Below, piece by piece: positions 15,603 through 23,127 of a DNA stretch of 29,113 nucleotides. The notes beneath the pieces were generated by a model that was given only the letters and a program-made list of their open reading frames with translations, was not told the origin of the DNA and did not search any database. Made by a program: the position numbers and the translations under genes. This DNA is from Methanothrix sp. (lineage in GTDB: Archaea; Halobacteriota; Methanosarcinia; Methanotrichales; Methanotrichaceae): the NCBI GenBank assembly GCA_028688535.1, contig JAQTXY010000001.1:1-29113 (forward strand). Direction: 5' to 3'. The stretch's first letter is position 1, and each line of letters begins with the position of its first letter.

Positions 15603-18210
15603 TGGGATCTCTCTCCCTCAACACCCTCTGATACTCTGCCAGCTTATTGAGCGCCTCGCGAGGAGTCATGGAATCTAGATCCAATCGTTGAATCTCCTCA
15701 ACAACAGGGTCGGTAAGTATCTGCTTTTCCTGCAAGATCGCCTCCCCGCTCGGCTGGTCAAAGAAGATCAACTGGGTGTACTTCGAGGACTTCTTGCCCT
15801 TTTTCGATCCTGCCAGCGGCTCGACCACCGCCTCTTTCTCTATCACCTTGAGTATCTGGTCCGCCCGCTTCGTCACCGCTTCGGGCACTCCCGCCAGGCG
15901 AGCTACGTGCACTCCGTAGCTCTTGTCTGTGGCTCCCGGAACCACCGTGCGCAGGAAGGTGATGGTCCCTTTCTCCTCTTTCACGGCGATGCTGTAGTTC
16001 TTCACCCCAGGCAGGATGCCTTCCAGCTGGGTCAGCTGATGGTAGTGGGTGGCAAAGACGGATTTGCATTTGATGGTGCTGTGCAGATACTCGGATATGG
16101 CCCAGGCTAAAGAGAGTCCGTCAAAGGTGCTGGTGCCGCGGCCAACTTCGTCGAGCAGCACCAGGCTGTCCCTGGTGGCCGCAGCCAGGATGGTGGCCAG
16201 CTCCGTCATCTCCACCATGAAGGTGCTCTGCCCGGCAGATAGATCGTCGTAAGCTCCCACACGGGTGAAGATGCGGTCCACCAGAGAGAGAGAGGCATAG
16301 GCCGCTGGAACGAAGGAACCAGCCTGGGCCAGGATAACCGCGAGGGCTATCTGGCGCATGAAGGTCGATTTTCCTGCCATGTTGGGGCCGGTGAGAATTA
16401 TGAATCGATTATGATCATTATCCAGGAGCACATCGTTGGGCACAAAGCCGCCTCGCATGCTTCTATCCAGAACAGGATGCTTGAGGCTGCGCAGGGACAG
16501 CTTGCCTTCGCTGTTGAACTGAGGCCTCACCAGACCGCTCTCAGAGGCCACATTGGCCAGAGCCACAAGCACATCCAGCTCAGCCAGCGCCGTGGCCTTC
16601 TCCTGGATGGTTCGGGCTTGCGCTGCTATTTTCTCGCACAGACCGGCAAAGATCTCCTGCTCGAGGGATATGGACCTCTCCTGGGCTGACAGGACCTTGG
16701 ATTCCATATCTTTCAGCTCCGGGGTGATGAAGCGCTCCACGTTTGCCAATGTCTGCTTGCGGATGTAATCCTGCGGCACAAGATGCAGGTTTGCTCTGGT
16801 GACCTCCAGATAATAGCCGAAGACGTTATTGTAGGAGATCTTGAGGGATTTGATGCCGGTCTTCTCCCTCTCCGAAGCTTCCAGGCGAGAAATCCAGCCC
16901 TTCCCATCCCGCAAGAGGGTGTGAAGCTCATCGATCCTGCCGTCAAAGCCGTCTTTGATCACTCCACCGTCTCGCAGATGGGTTGGTGGGTCTTCAACTA
17001 TCGATCTTTCCAGAAGAGAGACGATATCGCTGCAAGCGCTGAGCTGGCCACGTTGCTCGATCAGGTAGGGTGATGCGCTGTCCTCCAGAATCTCTTGCAA
17101 TCTAGGCAGCCTTGCCAATGTGCTCTTCAGCACCACCAGCTCTTTGGGACCGGCAGAGCGGCAGGAAATCCGGCTCATCAGCCTCTCCAGATCACATATG
17201 CCCTTCAACTCCTCGGTCAGGCTTTCCCGCAGCACGGGATTATTGCAGAGCTCTTCTACGGCCTTGTGCCTTCGTTCGATCGCTTCCAGAGAGAGCAGCG
17301 GCATCTGGATCCAGCGGGCCAGGGTGCGTGCCCCCATGGGGGTCTTTGTCCGGGCCAGGAACACAAGCAGCGTTCCCCGCCGGGATCGGTCCCGGATGTT
17401 GCGGACGATCTCCAAATTGCGCAAAGTGACCTCATCCAGGACCATGAACTCGGAAGCATTGTAGATGCTAATTTCATGCAGGTGTCCAAGAGCCTCAAAG
17501 TGAGTGGAGTGCAGATAGGTGAGAATAGCTCCACAGGCCCGTGCCGCAAGGGGCCGGTCAGCGAGACGCAGCCGCTCCTTCCAGCCGGGACCAAAGCGAC
17601 TTTCCAGGGCGGCGGATGTGCTCTCCTCTGAAAAGGCAGTCTCATCCAGGATCTGCAAAGTGCAGCCCGGCGATGTCAGAGGAAATGATGCGACGCACTC
17701 CGCTGGTCTAAACTTGGCCAGCTCGGAAGACAGGCGCTGTGCAGCAATCTCCGTGGTTAAAAACTCTCCCGTGGAGACATCCACAAAAGCAAGCCCCATT
17801 TTGTCTGCATCTTTTACAGCAGCGGTAAGAAAATTATTGCAGGACTCGTCGAGCATGGCAGGCTCAATTACGGTTCCCGGTGTCACCACGCGAGTGATCT
17901 CTCTTTTCACCAGCCCCTTGGCAAGCCTTGGGTCCTCCACCTGATCGCAGATGGCTACCTTGTGCCCGGCGCGGATGAGCTTGGCCAGGTAGACCTCCAG
18001 AGCATGGAAGGGAACGCCTGCCAGCGGGATTTTGTTCCCAACGTCATCCTTCTGGCGGGAGGTAAGGGTGATGTTCAGGTCGCGGGCGACTACCACGGCA
18101 TCCTCTGCAAAGGTCTCATAAAAGTCGCCCACCCGAAATAGCAGCAATGCATCCGGGTACAGCTTTTTTTCCCGGTAATACTGCTCCATGAGGGGAGAGA
18201 GCTTGGACAT
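15595..18210 (-). CDS. mutS: DNA mismatch recognition ATPase MutS
   Basis: 871 residues, a full-length MutS1 type. The mismatch-reading Phe-X-Glu motif is in GDFYETF (Phe30, Glu32). Connector, lever and clamp regions follow, then the ABC-type ATPase with Walker A GPNMAGKST (608-616), the VGAYDDLSAGQSTFMVEM signature region (651-669) and Walker B VLLDEVGRGTSTFDG (684-698). It binds mispairs as a dimer and recruits MutL, encoded by the next gene. MutS1/MutL pairs occur in a minority of archaea and are generally regarded as bacterial acquisitions; the codon usage here does not stand out to the eye. An ATG start with MSKLSPLMEQY is typical. Confidence 0.97.
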   Translation of the reverse strand: MSKLSPLMEQYYREKKLYPDALLLFRVGDFYETFAEDAVVVARDLNITLTSRQKDDVGNKIPLAGVPFHALEVYLAKLIRAGHKVAICDQVEDPRLAKGLVKREITRVVTPGTVIEPAMLDESCNNFLTAAVKDADKMGLAFVDVSTGEFLTTEIAAQRLSSELAKFRPAECVASFPLTSPGCTLQILDETAFSEESTSAALESRFGPGWKERLRLADRPLAARACGAILTYLHSTHFEALGHLHEISIYNASEFMVLDEVTLRNLEIVRNIRDRSRRGTLLVFLARTKTPMGARTLARWIQMPLLSLEAIERRHKAVEELCNNPVLRESLTEELKGICDLERLMSRISCRSAGPKELVVLKSTLARLPRLQEILEDSASPYLIEQRGQLSACSDIVSLLERSIVEDPPTHLRDGGVIKDGFDGRIDELHTLLRDGKGWISRLEASEREKTGIKSLKISYNNVFGYYLEVTRANLHLVPQDYIRKQTLANVERFITPELKDMESKVLSAQERSISLEQEIFAGLCEKIAAQARTIQEKATALAELDVLVALANVASESGLVRPQFNSEGKLSLRSLKHPVLDRSMRGGFVPNDVLLDNDHNRFIILTGPNMAGKSTFMRQIALAVILAQAGSFVPAAYASLSLVDRIFTRVGAYDDLSAGQSTFMVEMTELATILAAATRDSLVLLDEVGRGTSTFDGLSLAWAISEYLHSTIKCKSVFATHYHQLTQLEGILPGVKNYSIAVKEEKGTITFLRTVVPGATDKSYGVHVARLAGVPEAVTKRADQILKVIEKEAVVEPLAGSKKGKKSSKYTQLIFFDQPSGEAILQEKQILTDPVVEEIQRLDLDSMTPREALNKLAEYQRVLRERDPNA

Positions 18211-18255
18211 AATCCGTTTATGTTCGTGCTTCTCTTATCATATCGCTTTCGGTGC

Positions 18256-18296
18256 TTATAAAATAGATATACAAGTGCCGCTCTCTTGACACTTGT
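18256..18296 (-). promoter_or_regulatory. mutS promoter region with inverted repeat
   Basis: On the minus strand TTTTATAAGC (about 18254-18263) is a TATA-box candidate some 45 bp upstream of the mutS ATG. ACAAGTG (18271-18277) and CACTTGT (18290-18296) form a 7-bp inverted repeat with a 12-nt loop just upstream of it. The repeat also lies 12 bp beyond the stop of the preceding secreted-protein gene, so it may instead end that transcript. Confidence 0.4.
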
Positions 18297-18307
18297 TTGC
18301 CTCACAA

Positions 18308-19003
18308 CTATGCAGTCTTCTCGCCCTCGGCGCTTCCCGTCCAAGAGTCGCTGCCCGAGGAAAATGCCTGGTACTCACCAGTTGCCCAATCTTCGCTCAG
18401 ATCGAGCTTGAGCTTATAGAGGCTTATGGTGCCCAGAGATACCACATTCAAGTCTAGGGCTGAATCAGCAACACTTCCCGATACAGTTACATCCAGGGTA
18501 TTGTCGCCCTCTTTGATCTTGCCAGCTCCAAAGACATCATTTTCCTTCTGGAAGAGAACCATGGCCAGTTCTCTCTCTATGCTGTCATTGAGCGTGAAAT
18601 ACCAGCTTCCGCCCACGGCGGTGACTTGGGGTTGGGCAGGGGGTAGCTCCGTTTCCGTGGCGTAGGATGTATCCGCAGATGTTGCGGTCTCTTCGGTGGC
18701 AGTGCTGGCTGCAGTCTCTTCGCTGGCCGCCTCTGCCGAAGTCCTGGATTCCTTAGCGCTGTTGCCGCCACCGGTGAGTGTGCTGGGCATGGTCCAATCC
18801 AATGAGCTCTTATTTTTATCAAGTTCTCGTTGCGCCTGAGGTGTCGCTGCAAAGCCCGACGGGTTCTTGTATACTGTTACCTCTCCTGAGCTTATCATTT
18901 CATCTGCGTTATAACTAGGATCACTCCAGTCGACGCAAAGAGCCGTTACAGCCAGGAAAGCAATGAAAAGCAATGATGATAATATTATGATTTTAAATCT
19001 CAT
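18308..19003 (-). CDS. Secreted protein of unknown function
   Basis: 231 residues. A basic N-terminus and hydrophobic stretch (about 1-23) form a signal peptide. Residues 24-80 are polar. Residues about 80-122 are a low-complexity Ser/Thr/Ala/Glu linker (repeats such as EETAASTATEETATSAD), suited to a cell-surface spacer. The C-terminal domain (about 125-231) is beta-rich: VGGSWYFTLND at its start and GEYQAFSSGSDSWTGSAEG at its end, with a lipocalin- or TolA-like feel but no family I can name. There is no transmembrane helix at the C-terminus and no clear lipobox. ATG is preceded by AAGGTAG at a long spacing. It is upstream of mutS on the same strand. Confidence 0.8.
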   Translation of the reverse strand: MRFKIIILSSLLFIAFLAVTALCVDWSDPSYNADEMISSGEVTVYKNPSGFAATPQAQRELDKNKSSLDWTMPSTLTGGGNSAKESRTSAEAASEETAASTATEETATSADTSYATETELPPAQPQVTAVGGSWYFTLNDSIERELAMVLFQKENDVFGAGKIKEGDNTLDVTVSGSVADSALDLNVVSLGTISLYKLKLDLSEDWATGEYQAFSSGSDSWTGSAEGEKTA

Positions 19004-19475
19004 GACACATCTACCTTACCTTCTTCTGAATGGTTTTTTTGGTCCTTATGAATGGATGCTTTTCGGACGGATTGACCAGGAATATGTCCAATTCTGCCAC
19101 CATTCGCGTTGTCATGAAATTTATTAGTTGATAAGCCTGATGGTCATACGACAAACAACGATTTATTATTAAAAATTTAATAAAATTACAGTATAAGATG
19201 AATCCTATGAATCTGCCCTGGGGTGTATTTAGTAAAGTTTATATATTGTATATATTATTATATAATATGGATTCTTTTACTACTTGGTTGCTTCGCGGAC
19301 TTAGTGCAAAGCAAAAGCCGTCCAGGCTGTTGAGAGGATTCCGATTAACTAGATGTCAATGGTTTCTATAACGAACTCTGTTAATAATTTGACGTTTTCG
19401 TTCTAATTTTCTCTGTTCTTGCCTCCGAAATCTCCTATATTCATCATATTTTTCATGTTTTTTCGACAGCTAACG
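19004..19475. other. 472-bp region without a convincing gene
   Basis: AT-rich DNA between the secreted-protein gene and the IS5-like remnant. The first 70 bases (minus strand) form the leader of the secreted-protein gene. A run at 19237-19268 is almost pure A/T, including the 12-bp palindrome TATTATATAATA (19254-19265). No ORF in either strand resembles protein. The IS5-like element's outer end probably lies here, but I could not fix it. Confidence 0.4.
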
Positions 19476-20227
19476 CTATGCGGTTAATTTGCTTTTGGAC
19501 GAATTCAGATTATATACATTGAAAACGATACCTGTGATTATCATCTTGACTCTAACCCTTGGAATTGTGGTAACAGCGACATGCCCTGCCTTGCAGACAC
19601 ACTTAATGAAAGCGTAGAACCTTTTTACAGGTGACCTTTTGCTGGAGATTCGCCTGTTGCGCATTTCATCCTTATATTCTAAAGGATGGCCCCGCGTCGC
19701 TTTTTTCATAGCTGTGTCACATCCTTTTGTCTTGGCACCTGAGTATCCTTTATCTGCATATCGAACCTCACCTTCTTGAGCTAAGTCTACTTGGCTATCG
19801 TGAACATTAGCAGCTGTGACCTCAATCCTTCTAACCATACCAAATTTCTCGTCCATGGCATCATGCAGCTTGTAACCGAAAAATGATTTGTCTCAGCAAG
19901 ACGCTCTCTGAATTTCCATATCGTTGTGGAATCTGGAACGACCTATGTTGTGCCAAGGAACACTCTAAACGAGATGCGATCTGCTAATTCGCGTTCAAGT
20001 TGTTCATCGGAGAGACTGTAAAGCTGTTGAATGAACAGCGACTTAAGCATCACAATTACATCGAGGTTTGGGCGGCCACCGCGGCCAGTATTGTTTTTGA
20101 ACATGGCTTTAAGTTTTGCCCTGAAGCCCTCCCAATTCACTTTACTCCCAATTTCAACAAGTCTGTCTCCAAGCCTTTTGATGCGTTCGTATTCCTGCAA
20201 AATGGCAAAATCGGTGAGGTTCCTCAT
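19476..20227 (-). pseudogene. Internally deleted IS5-family transposase remnant
   Basis: The N-terminal part (ATG at 20227 to 19943) gives RPNLDVIVMLKSLFIQQLYSLSD and FRVFLGTT, typical of IS5-type transposases. An in-frame TAG then interrupts it, but the frame goes on as VVPDSTTIWKFRERLAET, again standard. The downstream part, in another frame, resumes at KSFFGYKLHDAMDEKFGMVRR and continues through VTAANVHDSQVDL and YADKGYSGAK to a stop at 19476. About 60-80 residues are missing at the joint (about 19885), including the stretch that should hold the first catalytic aspartate. The gene cannot make active transposase. A 1.0-kb element is implied, but terminal repeats were not securely found. Confidence 0.8.
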
Positions 20228-20376
20228 ACATTATTTTATAATATTAGTACTATTCAAACGTTTCGATTTAATCGGGTTTTTCGGAATTCTCTTAAGAGAT
20301 TTTAAAGCAACCATAATTGCCCAATTATCTTAGAGAATTAACTAAAAAGGAAAAAATTATATTGGCGTAAGATCGT

Positions 20377-20496
20377 CTATTCGCATGTATCGAGCAGGCT
20401 CTTCTTCTTTCCGCCCCTCTTATCACCGAGCTTAATTGGATCAACCTTCGCTTCTTGCTCTTCCTTCTTCGGCTTCTTTTCTTCGTGGTGCGTCAA
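20377..20496 (-). CDS. Possible 39-residue lysine/glutamate-rich protein
   Basis: Frame from TTG (20496) to TAG (20377-20379): it begins MTHHEEKKPKKEEQEAK, continues VDPIKLGDKRGGKKK and ends SLLDTCE. The composition is extremely charged, with a conserved-looking GDKRGGKKKSLLDTC tail, and codons favour G/C third positions, unlike the surrounding AT-rich spacer. GGGGGC lies about 5 bp upstream and a TATA-like TTTATATTG occurs about 60 bp upstream on this strand. I do not recognise it. It may be a real small protein that has been boxed in by the two insertion elements, or a chance frame. Confidence 0.42.
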   Translation of the reverse strand: MTHHEEKKPKKEEQEAKVDPIKLGDKRGGKKKSLLDTCE

Positions 20497-20675
20497 TTTA
20501 CAGCCCCCATTTGTTATAACTGCTGATCATAATTATAACTTACGGTTAACAATATAAACATTTCTGGAAAACATTGAATGCTCCGTGAATAGGTCCGATT
20601 GTCGGTCGTCTTAGGTGCGTTCCCGTGGATCTAGTTGCAGCCTGGCCAGCCGCGTATCATGATCAGATGAAATTA
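20497..20675. other. Spacer between the small ORF and the IS66-type element
   Basis: 179 bp with no ORF of note. It contains the putative upstream region of the small charged protein (TATA-like element on the minus strand near 20551-20560) and a GC-richer block (20600-20660) of unknown origin that ends at the IS66 target site. Confidence 0.35.
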
Positions 20676-20683
20676 TTCAATTA
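20676..20683. repeat. Target-site duplication TTCAATTA, left copy
   Basis: Eight bases identical to 21934-21941, directly flanking the terminal inverted repeats of the element at 20684-21933. An 8-bp duplication is the standard length for IS66-family insertion. Confidence 0.85.
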
Positions 20684-20697
20684 GTACGTGTTTAGCT
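20684..20697 (+). repeat. Terminal inverted repeat of IS66-type element, left
   Basis: GTACGTGTTTAGCT; exact inverted match to 21920-21933. Confidence 0.88.
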
Positions 20698-20760
20698 CTC
20701 GCTCGAATTTTCGAAAATTTCCCTCAAAATTCATTTAGACCAGAAAAATTAAGTAATATA

Positions 20761-21917
20761 ATGGTAATATTCTTTTTTTGGGAGTATAATTGAAGGAGAG
20801 ATCATTAAGCAACTCCAAGAACAGAATGTGCAATTAAAGCGTGAGAATGAGTTGCTTAAGGCGAAAATCATTGAGCTTGAAGCCCGACCAATATGAGAAT
20901 GCACACACACCGCCAAGTCACAGACGTTGCGGCAATCGGAAGAAAGGCAAAGGCAACAAGGGAAAACCCGGCCAAAAGATCGGTCATAAAGGCTTAACAA
21001 GATCTTATGCTGCACCAGATAGTCAGGTAGAGGTTACAGCAGATCGCTGTCCGGATTGCGGATCTGAGCTTGGCTCTCCTTTCCGAATTGAGTCGAGGAT
21101 AATCGAGGATAATCGAGGATATTCCCGAACCTCAGCCAGTCACGGTCACAGAATACAAAATAGCGCATTACAGGTGTCCTGGCTGCCGGAAAGAATTTGT
21201 TGCTAACGATACAAATTGCCCGCATGAAGGTAGATTTGGAAACAACACAATTGCGCAGGCTACGCTACTAAAATATGAGGAAAGGCTGCCTCATCTAAAG
21301 GTAGAATGTACACTGAACAGAATGCATGGCCTGAAAATAAGTACTGCTACGATATTTGATTTTACCCGTCGCGCTGCCGAAGCAGTTCAACCGGAATCCG
21401 TGTCCTGGGAGAAAAACATTGGATCTGGACATTCACTACGCCCTCCTAGACATTTTTTGTGATTCGAAAGAGTCGAGGTACGAAGGTCCTGATAGAAGTT
21501 CTGACAAGTAGATTCAAGGGAATAATCGTATGTGACGGGTGGAAGCCGTATGCCAGATTCACAAAGCGATTGCAGCGATGCTGGGCATATCTACTTCGGG
21601 AATCGAAAGATCTCTCCGAGAAACGAGGAACGCTGCGGCATTGGATCGGGAACGTGTATTCAATCGAAAAAGTGCAGAGATTCATCGGGAAAATCAACAA
21701 CGGACTTGACTACTGGTTCACGCTTATCATCAATCCTGGCGTAGAGCCGACAAACAATCTGGCAGAAAGAGCATTTCGACCCCAGGTCATCTTGAGAAAG
21801 ATCTTGGGCACGCTTCGTAATGATAAAGGAACCTCGATTCATGAGCGAATTATGACGACACTGGCAACATGGGGACAAAGAGGCTGGATTGTCTCCAAAT
21901 GCTTACGGCAAAGCTAG
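20761..21917 (+). pseudogene. IS66-family transposase (TnpC-like), multiply broken
   Basis: Pieces in order: a coiled-coil start (IIKQLQEQNVQLKRENELLKAK region, 20783-20880); a one-base frameshift near 20885; YENAHTPPSHRR and the basic GKPGQKIGHKG region; a zinc-finger-like CPDCGSE; then a 10-bp tandem duplication AATCGAGGAT (21101-21110, 21111-21120) that shifts frame. Undoing that duplication gives IIEDIPEPQPVTVTEYK and RCPGCRKEF, the second half of the finger. Near 21455 the catalytic domain is cut short: sequence jumps from about SWEKNIGSGHS to VIRKSRGTKVL, so the first catalytic Asp region is missing. The last part (21459-21917) has FKGIIVCDGWKPY and NPGVEPTNNLAERAFRP, the IS66 hallmark with the final catalytic Glu. 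Confidence 0.87.
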
Positions 21918-21919
21918 CT

Positions 21920-21933
21920 AGCTAAACACGTAC
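21920..21933 (-). repeat. Terminal inverted repeat of IS66-type element, right
   Basis: Complement of the left end, AGCTAAACACGTAC on the plus strand; 14 of 14 bases match. Confidence 0.88.
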
Positions 21934-21941
21934 TTCAATTA
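21934..21941. repeat. Target-site duplication TTCAATTA, right copy
   Basis: Identical to the eight bases at 20676-20683 on the other side of the element. Confidence 0.85.
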
Positions 21942-21965
21942 TAGCGCAGAAAAATGGGAAAAAAA

Positions 21966-23126
21966 TTAGTGGCTCTTCTGCTCCAGAATGCAGGTGGGAT
22001 CCTCGGCCAATATATCTGCATGATAGTAATAGGCCTTCTGGCGGCATCCTCCGCACAAATCAAGGTACTCGCAACTTCCGCAGGCGCCTTTGAGCTTGGA
22101 CTTGATATCCCGCAGCGCCTGCAACTCGGGTGTTGGATGATCGATCCAGATATCCCGGAATGTACGCTCCCGTACATTGCCCACCACCACTTGGGGCATG
22201 AAATGACAGGGATGCACATCACCCCGCTGATTGATATTGGCAACCTTCACTCCCGTAGAGCAGCCTCCGGCATTGGTGAGCAGCTTTCTCACATTCTCTC
22301 TGCGGGTATCATCCTTTAAAAGTTCCAGCAAATAGGCCCCATCCATAGGCGAGTCAGTGGTCAGAATCTCGATGTTTTCGCCTTTCAGCTCCTCTGCCGC
22401 CTCGGCCAGCAAACGAATTACGCTACGCCTTTGTTCGGGCGTGACATCCCTCTCAGCTATCCCCGCACCCCGGCCAGTTGGGACAAGGTGATAAAGACAG
22501 AATCTGGGGATACCCTCCTGCAATGCCAGATTGAGCAGAGCAGGAACATCCTGCCAGTTGTCACGAGTGAGAGTGATTCGCAGGCCGGTCTTCAGGCCGG
22601 CATCGCGGGCGTTCTTGATGCCCTGCAAGGCCCGAGCATGCGCTCCAGCCACACCTCGGAAGGCATCGTGCTGCTCCGGCTTAGCCGCGTCCAGACTCAC
22701 TCCCACGTATCTGATCTTAGCCTCAGCCAGGAGCCTGGCCACCTCCGGGGTGATCAGAGTTCCATTAGTGGAGATGACGGTGCGAAGGCCCACCTCGCGA
22801 GCATGGAAGGCCAGGGCATAGAAATTGCGACTGAGAAGAGGCTCTCCGCCGGTGAAGATGAGGATGGGCACCTTCATATCCGCCAGCTCATCCACCAGAT
22901 GTATGCCCTCTTCCAGAGACATCTCCTCTCTAGCCTCGCGACTGGCATCCATGTAGCAATGCTGGCAGGCCAGATTGCAGTGCCCAGTCAAATTCCACAT
23001 CACCACAGGTTTTGACTGAGCAGAGAACCGCAGCAAATCCGGCGGCAGATTCTGGCACGACTCAGAAGCGCGCAGCGCTTCCCAAACAGTGGCCTGATCC
23101 GCCAGGGCTTTGGAGAATATTATCAT
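21966..23126 (-). CDS. ahbC: Radical SAM heme-synthesis protein, AhbC-like (SPASM domain)
   Basis: 386 residues. CNLACQHC (C50, C54, C57) is the CxxxCxxC motif of radical SAM enzymes, followed by FTGGEPLL and VSLDAAKPEQHD. The C-terminus is SPASM-like, with GGCSTG, HPCHF and CGSCEYLDLCGGC...C (C349, C352, C358, C361, C379), to hold auxiliary Fe-S clusters. The NirJ/AhbC/AhbD group works in siroheme-based heme or heme d1 synthesis; RFCLYHLVPTGRG recalls NirJ/AhbC, giving 12,18-didecarboxysiroheme deacetylase as the best guess. AhbD or NirJ activity remains possible. The operon supports the heme role: the start follows the cobA-hemD stop by 1 bp. It is the last gene before the IS66 element. Confidence 0.82.
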   Translation of the reverse strand: MIIFSKALADQATVWEALRASESCQNLPPDLLRFSAQSKPVVMWNLTGHCNLACQHCYMDASREAREEMSLEEGIHLVDELADMKVPILIFTGGEPLLSRNFYALAFHAREVGLRTVISTNGTLITPEVARLLAEAKIRYVGVSLDAAKPEQHDAFRGVAGAHARALQGIKNARDAGLKTGLRITLTRDNWQDVPALLNLALQEGIPRFCLYHLVPTGRGAGIAERDVTPEQRRSVIRLLAEAAEELKGENIEILTTDSPMDGAYLLELLKDDTRRENVRKLLTNAGGCSTGVKVANINQRGDVHPCHFMPQVVVGNVRERTFRDIWIDHPTPELQALRDIKSKLKGACGSCEYLDLCGGCRQKAYYYHADILAEDPTCILEQKSH

Positions 23127-23127
23127 T

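Larger units (their letters stand above)
20684..21933 (+). mobile_element. Decayed IS66-family insertion element, 1,250 bp
   Basis: Both ends carry the same 14 bases inverted: GTACGTGTTTAGCT at 20684-20697 and its complement at 21920-21933. Outside them is a perfect 8-bp direct repeat, TTCAATTA. IS66-family ends begin GTA(A) and make 8-bp duplications, agreeing with the encoded transposase. The element holds one transposase reading frame, broken in several places. It is inserted 32 bp beyond the stop codon of the heme gene ahbC, so it does not interrupt a coding region. Intact ends with a ruined gene suggest either decay after insertion or movement of an already defective copy by a transposase supplied elsewhere. 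Confidence 0.88.

Noticed and set aside
19284..20314. GGTTGCTT at 19284 and its complement near 20307-20314 as ends of the IS5-like element
   Set aside because: Only 8 bp match, the flanks show no target duplication, and such a match is expected by chance over this distance.
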